Under the pieces are notes generated by a model that was given only the letters and a program-made list of their open reading frames with translations, made no database searches and was not told the origin of the DNA. A program made the translations under genes and the position numbers. This document shows positions 38,222 to 46,677 of a stretch of 64,000 bases of DNA, piece after piece. The number at the start of each line of letters is the position of its first letter. The stretch's first letter is position 1. Source of the stretch: JAGQSZ01 sp049647585 (GTDB lineage Bacteria; Actinomycetota; Acidimicrobiia; Acidimicrobiales; Microtrichaceae); NCBI GenBank assembly GCA_049647585.1, contig JBARXY010000044.1, positions 101,192-165,191 on the forward strand. Direction: 5' to 3'.

Positions 38222-39760
38222 GTGGCAACGATCTGGCAGATAATCGAAAATCGCGCAGCCGAATCCCAGGACGAGACGATGCTCATCGCCGAGGACGGGA
38301 CGACGATGACCTTCGGTGAATTCCGCTCGACGGCGGAGCGGGTGGCAGCGGGACTCGCCGGTCTGGGCATTGGCTCCGAGACGCGAGTGACCTGGCAGTT
38401 GCCGACCAACATCGCATCGATAGTTGCGTCAGCGGCCCTGGCGCGATTGGACGCCATCCAGAGCCCGGTCCTGCATCTCTACCGTGAGAAGGAACTGGGC
38501 TTCGTGATGCAGCACACCTCGGCCGAGTTCTGTGTGGTCCCCGGCGTCTGGAACGGGTTTGACTTCGAGGCTATGGCCAAGGGCCTGGCTTCCAAGATGG
38601 ATCCGTCACCGACGGTTCTGAACATCGATTCGCTCCCCGAAGGCGATCCAGCCACATTGCCGCCTGCTCCGGTGTTCTCCGACGGCGATGAACCGGTTCG
38701 ATGGATCTACTCGACCTCGGGGACCACATCGGACCCCAAGGGCGTCCTGCACACAGACGGCACACTGATTGCCGGCGGACAGGGGCTCGCTGATGCGCTC
38801 GAGATGACACCCGCCGACGTCGGCTCAATGGCGTTCCCGTATGCGCACATCGCAGGCCCGGACTACTTGCTGATGATGTTGATCGCGGGAATGCCTGCAG
38901 TGTTGATCGAGGCGTTCGCACCCGCCTCTGCGGTTGCAACCTACGCCCGCAACGGCGTGACCATGGCTGGGGGAAGCACGGCGTTCTACCAGATGTTCAT
39001 TGCTGAGCAGCGCAAGCAGCCGGGCGAGCCCGTTATCCCGACGCTGCGGGCGCTGTCCGGTGGTGGAGCGCCGATGCCTCCCGAGATCTACCGCGAGGTC
39101 CTCGACGAACTGGGTGTCAAGACCTGTCATGGCTATGGCATGACGGAGATTCCGATGATCACCCAGGGATCACCGACAGACAGCGATGAACAGCTTGCCA
39201 ATACCGTCGGAAAGCCGGTCACCGGTGCCGAGGTTCGTATCGTCACCGAGGCCGGAACCGTGGCCGAACCGGGCGAGGACGGCGAGGTTCGGGTCAAGGG
39301 ACCAATGGTCGCCAAGGGATACACGAACAAGGATCTGACCGCCGAGGCCTTCGACGAGGACGGATACTTCCGCACCGGAGATGTCGGTCACGTACGAGCC
39401 GATGGCCACGTCGTACTGACCGGCAGGCTCAAGGACATCATCATCCGCAAGGGCGAGAACATCTCGGCCAAGGAAATTGAGGACCTCCTCTATGCCCATC
39501 CAGGAGTGGGGGACGTAGCAGTTGTCGGCCTTCCGGACCGTGAACGTGGGGAGCGTGTCTGCGCCATCGTCGAAGCACCGACCGACGGGCCGGCAATCAC
39601 CTTCGACCAGATGGTCGAGTTCCTGGGGGAGCAGGGGCTGACAAGGTTCAAGACTCCCGAACAGCTCGAAGTCGTCGACTCGCTGCCGCGCAACGAGACG
39701 CTGCGCAAGGTCCTCAAGTACAAGCTCCGTGAGGAGTTCGCCTCGAAGTCCTGGCCCTGA
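38222..39760 (+). CDS. AMP-dependent acyl-CoA synthetase/ligase
   Basis: 512 residues. Activates a carboxylic acid to acyl-CoA via acyl-AMP. P-loop-like motif YSTSGTTSDPKGVLHT, A5 motif HGYGMTEIPM, hinge GRLKDIIIRKGENISAKEIED, and the C-terminal lysine region PRNETLRKVLKYKL are intact. The substrate is unknown. It is followed after three bases by a small membrane protein gene. The acyl-CoA dehydrogenase at 18582 and thioesterase at 9393 are not linked to it. Confidence 0.93.
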   Translation: MATIWQIIENRAAESQDETMLIAEDGTTMTFGEFRSTAERVAAGLAGLGIGSETRVTWQLPTNIASIVASAALARLDAIQSPVLHLYREKELGFVMQHTSAEFCVVPGVWNGFDFEAMAKGLASKMDPSPTVLNIDSLPEGDPATLPPAPVFSDGDEPVRWIYSTSGTTSDPKGVLHTDGTLIAGGQGLADALEMTPADVGSMAFPYAHIAGPDYLLMMLIAGMPAVLIEAFAPASAVATYARNGVTMAGGSTAFYQMFIAEQRKQPGEPVIPTLRALSGGGAPMPPEIYREVLDELGVKTCHGYGMTEIPMITQGSPTDSDEQLANTVGKPVTGAEVRIVTEAGTVAEPGEDGEVRVKGPMVAKGYTNKDLTAEAFDEDGYFRTGDVGHVRADGHVVLTGRLKDIIIRKGENISAKEIEDLLYAHPGVGDVAVVGLPDRERGERVCAIVEAPTDGPAITFDQMVEFLGEQGLTRFKTPEQLEVVDSLPRNETLRKVLKYKLREEFASKSWP

Positions 39761-39763
39761 GCG

Positions 39764-40261
39764 TTGGCAAGGCGGAGTGCACCCAAGAAACCGACACTGG
39801 TTTCGCCCGTGCTGTCTGGTCGCTCGCTGGAACCCGATCGGAAGCCGTCACGGTGGCAGTTCCTGGGTGAACATCGGGTGATGGTCTTGGCCGTTGCGGC
39901 AGCGCTCGTGATTCTCGTCGCGCTAGGGGTGACCAAGTTGGTTGCCGAGAGCGCCGCTGACTCGGCTACCAGGGAGCGAGCCGCTGAGATCCACAAAATT
40001 CTCGACGGCTCTACTCCCAGGGAGTTCCTGGCATTCAATGCCGGGGTGAAGACGGCTGGTTCCCTTGCCGAGCAGATCCGCAATCAGGAAGGATTCGTCA
40101 ACATAAAGGCGGTCGCGGACAGCGCCACGATTCGTATTCAGCCCGAGGGGTGGTGGTCCGGATTCACAGAACGCTGCATCGTTGCGGTGGTGGAGGAATC
40201 GAAGGTCCACGTGGCGGTGCCCAAAGTCGCATGTGTCCGCGTGAAACTGCCCGGCTCCTAA
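39764..40261 (+). CDS. Uncharacterised small membrane-anchored protein
   Basis: 165 residues if TTG 39764 is used, three bases after the ligase stop. A basic N-terminus, one membrane helix (VMVLAVAAALVILVALGVTKL) and an extracytoplasmic domain with two cysteines (TERCIVAVV and PKVACVRVKL) likely disulfide bonded. No family recognised. The alternative GTG inside the basic region would shorten it by some twenty residues. Confidence 0.6.
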   Translation: MARRSAPKKPTLVSPVLSGRSLEPDRKPSRWQFLGEHRVMVLAVAAALVILVALGVTKLVAESAADSATRERAAEIHKILDGSTPREFLAFNAGVKTAGSLAEQIRNQEGFVNIKAVADSATIRIQPEGWWSGFTERCIVAVVEESKVHVAVPKVACVRVKLPGS

Positions 40262-40280
40262 TGGCATACCTTTGGTTGCC

Positions 40281-41966
40281 ATGAGCGAAAACCGCGACCT
40301 AAAGACCCGCTCCCACGAGGTCACAGACTTTCCGAACCGTTCAGCCGCCAGGGCGATGCTTCGAGCGACCGGAATGACGGACAACGACTGGGACAAGCCC
40401 CAGATCGGCGTGGTCTCGTCGTGGAACGAGGTGACCCCGTGCAACATGCCGCTGGGCGACCTGGCCAAACGCTCCAAGGAAGGCGTCCGCGACGCCGGCG
40501 GATACCCGATCGAGTTCAACACGATCGCCGTGTCGGACGGAATTTCGATGGGTCACGAGGGAATGCGCGCCTCGCTGGTCTCGCGCGAGGTGATCGCGGA
40601 CTCGGTCGAAACCGTCATGCACGCGGAACGCTTCGATGCGATGGTCACCTTCGCCGGCTGCGACAAATCGCTGCCAGGCATGATGATGGCTTCGGCCCGC
40701 CTGAACCTGCCGGCGGTGTTCCTCTACGGAGGATCTAAACTTCCCGGCAATTACAACGGCGCAGTGCTGGACATAACCTCGGTGTTCGAAGCGGTCGGGG
40801 CCTATTCGACCGGCGCGATCGACGCCGAGGAACTCGACCACATCGAGCGGAATGCCTGTCCGACCGTGGGCGCGTGTGCGGGGATGTTCACCGCCAACAC
40901 GATGGCTTCGATCGGTGAGGCCCTGGGTCTGTCGCTACCCGGGTCCGCGTCGGCCCCGGCGGTCGACCGTCGACGGATGGACTACGCCTACGCATCGGGT
41001 GTGGCCGTTCTGAACCTGTGCCGGATGGACATCAAGCCTCGTGACATTCTCACCAAGGGAGCTTTCGAGAATGCCATCGCGGTGACCATGGCACTTGGTG
41101 GTTCGACCAACGCAGTTCTGCACCTCTTGGCCATCGCCCACGAAGCTGGCGTGGAGCTACACCTGGAGGACTTCAACAAGGTGGCTGCTCGCGTTCCCCA
41201 CCTGGCGGACACCAAGCCCCACGGCAAGTACCACATGCTCGACGTCGACCGAATCGGAGGCGTCCCGGTGGTCATGGCCATGCTTCTCGAAGCGGGCCTG
41301 ATAAACGGCGACGAGATCACGGTTACCGGCAAGACAGTGGCTGAGAACATGGCTCTGATCGATCCTCCGGCCCCGGACGGAGAAGTCATCCACGCCTTGT
41401 CCAGTCCGATCCACGACATCGGCGGTCTGGCGGTGCTGAGCGGATCGCTCGCTCCCAACGGCTCCGTGGTTAAGGTCGCAGGGATCGACTTCGACACCTT
41501 CGAGGGACCTGCCCGCGTGTTCGACGGTGAGCAGTCGGCGATGGATGCTGTCATGGGCGGCCAGATCAACTCGGGTGACGTCGTCGTCATCCGCTACGAG
41601 GGCCCCAAGGGCGGCCCTGGTATGCGGGAGATGCTCGCCATCACCGGTGCGATGAAGGGTGCCGGACGGGGTGGCGACGCCGCGCTGATAACCGACGGCC
41701 GTTTCTCGGGTGGGACGCACGGCTTCTGCATCGGCCATGTGGCCCCCGAAGCAACCGAGGGTGGCCCGATAGCGTTCGTCGAAGAAGGCGACATCATCAG
41801 CATCGACGTCAGGGCGCACACCATCGACCTGCTCGTCGACGAGGAAACCCTCGCCGCACGGCGGGTCGGCTGGGAGCCACCGGCGCCCCGCTACACCACT
41901 GGAGTCCTGGCAAAGTACGCGGCACTCGCCCAGGGTGCCGAGAAGGGCGCTATCACCGCGCCATGA
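40281..41966 (+). CDS. ilvD: Dihydroxy-acid dehydratase IlvD
   Basis: Converts 2,3-dihydroxy-isovalerate and -methylvalerate to the 2-keto acids for Val and Ile. 561 residues from ATG 40281. Fe-S ligands are seen in VTPCNMPLGDL, FAGCDKSLPGMMMA and PTVGACAGMFTANTM. The C-terminal catalytic Ser region LITDGRFSGGTHGFCIGH is intact. TACCTT lies eight bases before the ATG and no ribosome binding site is visible, so the transcript may be leaderless. The gene is separated from ilvBNC by an ABC exporter. Confidence 0.98.
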   Translation: MSENRDLKTRSHEVTDFPNRSAARAMLRATGMTDNDWDKPQIGVVSSWNEVTPCNMPLGDLAKRSKEGVRDAGGYPIEFNTIAVSDGISMGHEGMRASLVSREVIADSVETVMHAERFDAMVTFAGCDKSLPGMMMASARLNLPAVFLYGGSKLPGNYNGAVLDITSVFEAVGAYSTGAIDAEELDHIERNACPTVGACAGMFTANTMASIGEALGLSLPGSASAPAVDRRRMDYAYASGVAVLNLCRMDIKPRDILTKGAFENAIAVTMALGGSTNAVLHLLAIAHEAGVELHLEDFNKVAARVPHLADTKPHGKYHMLDVDRIGGVPVVMAMLLEAGLINGDEITVTGKTVAENMALIDPPAPDGEVIHALSSPIHDIGGLAVLSGSLAPNGSVVKVAGIDFDTFEGPARVFDGEQSAMDAVMGGQINSGDVVVIRYEGPKGGPGMREMLAITGAMKGAGRGGDAALITDGRFSGGTHGFCIGHVAPEATEGGPIAFVEEGDIISIDVRAHTIDLLVDEETLAARRVGWEPPAPRYTTGVLAKYAALAQGAEKGAITAP

Positions 41967-41976
41967 GCCGGTACTC

Positions 41977-42780
41977 GTGACCAGGTCGGTCGGACCCGGA
42001 GCAGTGGCGCCTGTCCCGGGCTGGCCGGCGGTAGTCGCGCGTTCGCTGCACAAGCGGTTCGGCAACCAGGTCGCGGTCGGTTCGCTTGACCTGGATATTC
42101 CGACGGGCAGTTTCTGCGGGCTGGTCGGACCCAACGGGTCGGGTAAGACGACTTCCCTGCGGATGATCGCTGGCCTGCTGCGACCAGACGCCGGCCAGGT
42201 CTGGGTGGCAGGTCACGACTCGTGGAGCGATCCCGTTTCGGTCAAACGGCTGCTCGGAGTGGTCCCTGACCCCTTGAACCTCTTCGACCGCCTCAGCGCA
42301 CGCGAGTTACTCCGCCACATGGGCGACATCCGAGGTATGGATGCCCAACTGGTGGCGGGACGGACCGAAGAGCTTCTCGGAGTGATGGATCTGCTCGGCT
42401 CTGCCGACGAGCAGATCGGCGGATACAGCCACGGGATGCGCAAGAAAACGGCAATAGCGTCAGCGCTTCTCCACCGTCCGGCGGTTCTTCTGCTCGACGA
42501 ACCCTTTGAGGGCGTTGATCCTGTTTCGGCAGTCGCCGTGCGGAGGATGCTCGACCGCTATCGCGGCGGAGGAGGCACCGTCATTTTCTCCTCGCACACG
42601 ATGGACCTGGTCGATCGAATGTGTGACTACGTGGCCGTGATGGCCAAAGGTGCCCTTCTGGCCGTCGGGCCGATCGAGGCGCTCAGGGGCGGAGGCCGAC
42701 TCGAGGACGCGTTCATCTCGATGATCGGGGCCTCGCCGGTGTCCGACGCCGATCTGGCCTGGCTCGACGACGCCCGGTGA
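41977..42780 (+). CDS. ABC exporter ATP-binding protein
   Basis: 267 residues from GTG 41977. Walker A GPNGSGKTT, Q-loop region at VVPDPLNLFDRLS, signature YSHGMRKKTAIASALL (an SHGMR variant of LSGGQ), Walker B VLLLDEPFEGVDP and switch His in SSHTMD. ABC-2 (DrrA/CcmA-like) class. It overlaps the permease gene (GTGA), so they make one exporter. Ten bases separate it from ilvD, so it may ride on the ilvD transcript. Confidence 0.94.
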   Translation: MTRSVGPGAVAPVPGWPAVVARSLHKRFGNQVAVGSLDLDIPTGSFCGLVGPNGSGKTTSLRMIAGLLRPDAGQVWVAGHDSWSDPVSVKRLLGVVPDPLNLFDRLSARELLRHMGDIRGMDAQLVAGRTEELLGVMDLLGSADEQIGGYSHGMRKKTAIASALLHRPAVLLLDEPFEGVDPVSAVAVRRMLDRYRGGGGTVIFSSHTMDLVDRMCDYVAVMAKGALLAVGPIEALRGGGRLEDAFISMIGASPVSDADLAWLDDAR

Positions 42781-44447
42781 AGTTGCCCGATAGAAGGAGC
42801 CCGTTGGAAGTGGCTCAGGTGCAGCAGGGATCGGTGGGTAGGGTCGGGATCCCCCATGCGGTCAGGGCACTCCTGGCATTGAAGGTCGCGCTACTGGTGG
42901 GGGCACTCAAAGGAAGCACCCAGCAGCGGATACAAGTTGCGATCTCAACCCTGCTGTCGATCGTATTCGGCATATCGGCAGTCGTGGTCCTGTCGCTCCT
43001 CGGGAACAGGCAACAGGCCGCAGACGCAGGACTGATCATCGTGCTACTGCTCCCGGTCGCGTCGATCGGAGTCGGACTGTTGTCCGCAGCGACCGGGGTC
43101 GAGGCGACGATCGACGCGCGTCACCTGGCCACCGAGCCTCTGACCCCTGCCGAGTTGGGAATCGGGATGCTCGCGACGGCGATGGTCGGGCCGCCAGGTG
43201 TCCTCGCTCTTCTGGCCGGTGTCGGGGTGTTTCTGGGCTGGCGTACGGGCGAACCGGTTGATGTGGTGATTCTGCTGGTGGCGATTGTCGGCTGGTTGCT
43301 GACGATGCTGCTGTTGTCTCGCACCTTCGCGAACGCTCTCGGGGCCTGGGCGACGGGCCGGTTCCGCCAGTTGGCCCAAGCCGGAGCAACTCTTGCGGCA
43401 CTGCTCGCCTGGGTTGCCACACAGGTCATCGCGAACGACCCGGACAGCTGGGACCACGCTCGTCTGGTCAGCCTCTCGGGAGTCGCCAAGTGGACCCCGC
43501 CGGGCCAACTTGGAGTTGCGATCTCAACGACCGGGCGACCGTTCGAGGCGCTGGTGCACCTGGTGCTCGGGTTCTCCTGGCTTCCGCTGCTGGTGTGGGC
43601 GAGCGTTGCCAGCACCCACCGGCTGGTGCTGTCATCGCCTCGGCCGGGCAGCGACGGTCGTCGGATGAGGACCGCTCGGGTGGGACTCCGCACCTCGCTC
43701 GGTTTCATGCCGGCCGGACCCGTCGGAGCAATCGCCGTGCGAACTCTGAGAACCAAACTCAGAACCCCGCGTCAGGCCGTCAACACGATCACAGCCCTGG
43801 TGGTGGGTGCCGGTGTGTTCCTGATCGGACCGGTGTTCAGCGGCGGCATTACCGACGGTCGACTGGTGATGCTCGGTGGCGTTCTCCACTTCGCCGTGCT
43901 CTTCGACGGAAACAACAGCTTCGGGGTGGACGGGCCAGCATTGTGGATGGAAATCCAGGCAGGAGCCGACGCCAGAATCCTCGTCCGGGCCAAGGCGTTG
44001 TCGAGCATCGTTGTGATGATCGTCCCCGCGTTGGTTATTCCGTCTGGACTGGCCGCAATCTCGGGTGGTTGGGAATGGCTTCCGGCCGCGCTGTTGTTGG
44101 GCATCGGTTCGGTCCTGGCCGCGGCCGGCGTCTCGGTCGGGACTGCGGCGATCGCGCCGGTCGCCATGCCGGAGAGCCCCAATCCGCTCGCCTCTGGCGA
44201 TACCGGACAGGGCTGCCTGGCGGGGATGACCCTGGCGCTGGGGATGTTTGTCCTGGCGGTGGCATCGGCACCGGTGGGCCTTGGGGTGCTAGTGGCGAGT
44301 GGCCATTCGGCGTTGGTGACGACCCTCGTCGCGCTGGGTGCCCCGTTGACCGGCGTCGTCATGCTCTGGGCCGGTACCAGGGTCGCCCAATGGCGCCTCA
44401 CCGGGCGTGAATCGGAATTGGTTCAGCACATCACCCCGGCGCGCTGA
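42777..44447 (+). CDS. ABC-2-type exporter permease
   Basis: 556 residues with about twelve hydrophobic segments, e.g. LSIVFGISAVVVLSLLG, LIIVLLLPVASIGVGLL, MLATAMVGPPGVLALLAGV. A central cytoplasmic segment has RMRTARVGLRT. It has no ATPase motif. The substrate is unknown; proximity to ilvD and ilvBNC allows amino-acid or keto-acid efflux as a guess only. GTG 42777 overlaps the ATPase stop. Confidence 0.85.
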   Translation: MKLPDRRSPLEVAQVQQGSVGRVGIPHAVRALLALKVALLVGALKGSTQQRIQVAISTLLSIVFGISAVVVLSLLGNRQQAADAGLIIVLLLPVASIGVGLLSAATGVEATIDARHLATEPLTPAELGIGMLATAMVGPPGVLALLAGVGVFLGWRTGEPVDVVILLVAIVGWLLTMLLLSRTFANALGAWATGRFRQLAQAGATLAALLAWVATQVIANDPDSWDHARLVSLSGVAKWTPPGQLGVAISTTGRPFEALVHLVLGFSWLPLLVWASVASTHRLVLSSPRPGSDGRRMRTARVGLRTSLGFMPAGPVGAIAVRTLRTKLRTPRQAVNTITALVVGAGVFLIGPVFSGGITDGRLVMLGGVLHFAVLFDGNNSFGVDGPALWMEIQAGADARILVRAKALSSIVVMIVPALVIPSGLAAISGGWEWLPAALLLGIGSVLAAAGVSVGTAAIAPVAMPESPNPLASGDTGQGCLAGMTLALGMFVLAVASAPVGLGVLVASGHSALVTTLVALGAPLTGVVMLWAGTRVAQWRLTGRESELVQHITPAR

Positions 44448-44459
44448 CCGCTGATGGAA

Positions 44460-44579
44460 TCAGCCGGTTCCGCGGGGCCCGGACTTTCGCCATCGCCGAC
44501 CACGCCAGCGCACGACTTCGCGAATAGCCACCGCCGCCAGGATAAGTATGGCAACCAGAACTGGAACCCAATCGGTCAT
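44460..44579 (-). CDS. Possible 39-residue single-pass membrane protein
   Basis: MTDWVPVLVAILILAAVAI starts a helix, followed by a strongly basic tail (REVVRWRGRRWRKSGPRG). This is a good topology signal for a small membrane protein. The ribosome binding site is poor (GGAG abuts the ATG). It lies convergent to the permease and divergent from the ilvB leader. Confidence 0.4.
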   Translation of the reverse strand: MTDWVPVLVAILILAAVAIREVVRWRGRRWRKSGPRGTG

Positions 44580-44627
44580 CTCCGACGACCGTACCCCTCT
44601 GGGAGGACCTGGACAGAATGTCGGAGG

Positions 44628-44657
44628 TTGGCAGACGCTGCATGTTCGGGGCAGACT
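44628..44657 (+). promoter_or_regulatory. Candidate promoter of the ilv leader
   Basis: TTGGCA (44628-44633), an 18-bp spacer and CAGACT (44652-44657) would start transcription at or near the ATG of the leader peptide (44665), making that peptide leaderless. The -35 is a good match and the -10 is weak. Confidence 0.4.
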
Positions 44658-44664
44658 GTTGTCG

Positions 44665-44700
44665 ATGAACGCAACGACGCTTCTTCTCGTACCCCTCTGA
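44665..44700 (+). CDS. ilv operon leader peptide (attenuator sensor)
   Basis: Eleven codons read MNATTLLLVPL then TGA. Three consecutive Leu codons, a Val and a final Leu match the design of branched-chain amino-acid leader peptides. In this design, ribosome stalling on scarce charged Leu/Val tRNA changes RNA folding. It lies 264 bases before ilvB and directly upstream of two hairpins, the second being a terminator. No Shine-Dalgarno sequence precedes it; see the promoter entry for the leaderless option. A comparable leader exists in Corynebacterium glutamicum ilvBNC (established). Confidence 0.78.
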   Translation: MNATTLLLVPL

Positions 44701-44732
44701 GGCACACGACCGGCGATCAGACCGCGTGTGCC
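44701..44732 (+). promoter_or_regulatory. Hairpin 1:2 (pause-type stem) of the ilv attenuator
   Basis: GGCACACG (44701-44708) pairs perfectly with CGTGTGCC (44725-44732) around a 16-base loop. It begins immediately after the leader-peptide stop codon, so a ribosome at the stop would cover it. I could not identify by eye the competing antiterminator pairing. Confidence 0.7.
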
Positions 44733-44735
44733 CTG

Positions 44736-44767
44736 CGACCTCCCCGACGGGAGGTCGTTCTGGTTTT
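44736..44767 (+). terminator. Intrinsic terminator (attenuator) upstream of ilvB
   Basis: CGACCTCCC (44736-44744) and GGGAGGTCG (44749-44757) make a perfect 9-bp, GC-rich stem with a CGAC loop. It is followed by TTCTGGTTTT (44758-44767), a U-rich tail. It is on the ilvB sense strand 162 bases before the ilvB start. Confidence 0.85.
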
Positions 44768-44842
44768 AGCCACGCCTTCGAAATCGGCCAGAGTGTTCCC
44801 GGAATGTTCCGAGACCAACGCGTCCTTCGCTCATCATCCGGA

Positions 44843-44902
44843 GCGAACTCTCCAGCAGCGAACTCTCCAGCATCTAACTCTCCAGCAGCCAACTCTCCAG
44901 CA
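44843..44902. repeat. 15-nt tandem repeat between the attenuator and ilvB
   Basis: Four contiguous copies of NCNAACTCTCCAGCA (44843, 44858, 44873, 44888) with a partial fifth, ending 26 bases before the ilvB ATG. It is part of the transcribed leader if the attenuator reading is right. Confidence 0.9.
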
Positions 44903-44928
44903 TCTAACGGGCAACACCAGGAAAACAT

Positions 44929-46677
44929 ATGAAGATGAACGGTGGACAAGCACTAATTCAGGCGCTCGAACTCGAGGGAGTAGAGGTGATCTTCGGGTTG
45001 CCCGGCGGAGCGATTCTTCCCGTCTATGACCCGATCCTCGATAGTCCGATTCGACATGTCCTGGTTCGACACGAACAGGGCGCCGGCCACATGGCCGAGG
45101 GATTTGCCCATGTAACGGGTCGACCCGGTGTCGCGATGGTCACTTCGGGGCCCGGTGCCACAAACATCGTCACTCCGCTCGCGGATGCCTATATGGACTC
45201 AGTCCCGATGGTGGTCATCACCGGTCAGGTCCCGTTCCCGTCCATCGGAACCGATGCCTTCCAAGAGGTTGACATCGTCGGCATCACCCGTGGGATCACA
45301 AAACACAACGAACTCGTCACCCGTGCCGAAGACATCCCCATGGCGATCCGCCAGGCGTTCCACATCGCCACGACCGGTCGACCCGGCCCGGTGCTGGTCG
45401 ACATTCCCAAGGACATCGTCGATCCCAACAACCCTGCCTCGGCGCTCGAGTGGTACTGGCCGAGCGACGCCGAAGTCGCGTCGAGTCTCCCCGGCTACAA
45501 GCCGACCATCAAGGGTCATCCCCGCAAGGTCAAGGAAGCTGCCGAACTCATAACGGCAGCGAAGCGACCGGTCATCTACGCAGGTGGTGGCATCCTCAAG
45601 GCCCGAGCCGCCGAGGCTCTCAAGGAACTGGCCGAGATGACTGGGATTCCCGTCGTCACGACCCTGATGGCCAGGGGAGCGTTCCCCGATGACCACGAAC
45701 TCTGCCTGGGCATGCCCGGTATGCACGGCAACTACACGGCCGTGACGGCCATGCAGCGCTCCGACCTGCTCATTGCGCTCGGTAGTCGTTTCGACGACCG
45801 GGTCACCGGCAAGCTCGACGGCTTCGCTCCGGAGGCCAAGGTCATCCACGTCGACATCGATCCCGCCGAACTCGGCAAGGTCCGTCAGCCCGACGTCCCG
45901 ATCGTCGGCGACTGCAGGTTGGTCATAGAAGAGATGATCCGTTCGATCGAGGCTCTCGGCGGATCGTCCGCCCAGGCGGACCGAAGCGAATGGCGCAGCA
46001 CGGTTTCGGGTTGGCAGGAGCAGTTCCCCCTCAGCTACGAACAGTCCGAACCGGGTGGTCTTCTCAAGCCCCAGTTCGTCCTGGAGCAACTCCGCGAACG
46101 TTCGCCCGAGGACACCATCGTCGTGTCCGGCGTGGGTCAGCACCAGATGTGGGCAAGTCAGTACTGGAAGTTCAATCACCCTTATACCTGGGTCAACTCA
46201 GGCGGTCTGGGAACCATGGGCTTCTCGGTTCCTGCGGCCATCGGTGCCAAGGCCGGCAAGCCTGACCGCACGGTCTGGGCGGTCGACGGTGATGGTTGTT
46301 TCCAGATGACCGCTCAGGAACTGGTTACCGCTGCAACCGAGCGGATTCCGGTGAAGATCGCGATTCTCAACAACGCCTATCTGGGCATGGTCCGGCAGTG
46401 GCAGGAAATGTTCTACGAAGAGCGCTACTCCGAGGTCTATCTCTCCCCGGACCTGCCCGACTACGTCAAGTGGGCCGAGGCCATGGGTTGCATCGCCCTT
46501 CGGGTTGAAACACCTGAAGAAGTCGGTCCCGCTATCGACAAGGCCAATTCGATCAACGATCGCCCGGTCGTTCTCGAGTTCAGAACCGACTCCTCGGAGA
46601 AGGTCTTCCCGATGGTGCCTTCGGGACGAACCAATGACGACATCGTGGTCGGACCCGACCAAGAAGGTGGCAACTGA
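44929..46677 (+). CDS. ilvB: Acetolactate (acetohydroxyacid) synthase large subunit IlvB
   Basis: TPP enzyme making 2-acetolactate and 2-aceto-2-hydroxybutyrate. 582 residues. The catalytic Glu is E49 in RHEQGAGHMAEGFA; GPGATNIVTPLADA, AGGGILKARAAEAL and the TPP-pyrophosphate motif DGDGCFQMTAQEL through ILNN are intact. Start ATG 44929 is seven bases after AGGA; ATG 44935 is possible. The stop overlaps the ilvN start. Expression is probably controlled by the upstream attenuator. Confidence 0.98.
   Translation: MKMNGGQALIQALELEGVEVIFGLPGGAILPVYDPILDSPIRHVLVRHEQGAGHMAEGFAHVTGRPGVAMVTSGPGATNIVTPLADAYMDSVPMVVITGQVPFPSIGTDAFQEVDIVGITRGITKHNELVTRAEDIPMAIRQAFHIATTGRPGPVLVDIPKDIVDPNNPASALEWYWPSDAEVASSLPGYKPTIKGHPRKVKEAAELITAAKRPVIYAGGGILKARAAEALKELAEMTGIPVVTTLMARGAFPDDHELCLGMPGMHGNYTAVTAMQRSDLLIALGSRFDDRVTGKLDGFAPEAKVIHVDIDPAELGKVRQPDVPIVGDCRLVIEEMIRSIEALGGSSAQADRSEWRSTVSGWQEQFPLSYEQSEPGGLLKPQFVLEQLRERSPEDTIVVSGVGQHQMWASQYWKFNHPYTWVNSGGLGTMGFSVPAAIGAKAGKPDRTVWAVDGDGCFQMTAQELVTAATERIPVKIAILNNAYLGMVRQWQEMFYEERYSEVYLSPDLPDYVKWAEAMGCIALRVETPEEVGPAIDKANSINDRPVVLEFRTDSSEKVFPMVPSGRTNDDIVVGPDQEGGN

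Noticed and set aside
44726..44932. 68-codon open frame with NSPA repeats ending on the ilvB start codon
   Set aside because: It begins inside the attenuator hairpins and stays open because the 15-nt repeat is in phase. It has no ribosome binding site. Coupling to ilvB remains possible but unsupported.
45199..46179. 326-codon minus-strand open frame over ilvB
   Set aside because: Mirror of ilvB codons; composition-driven.
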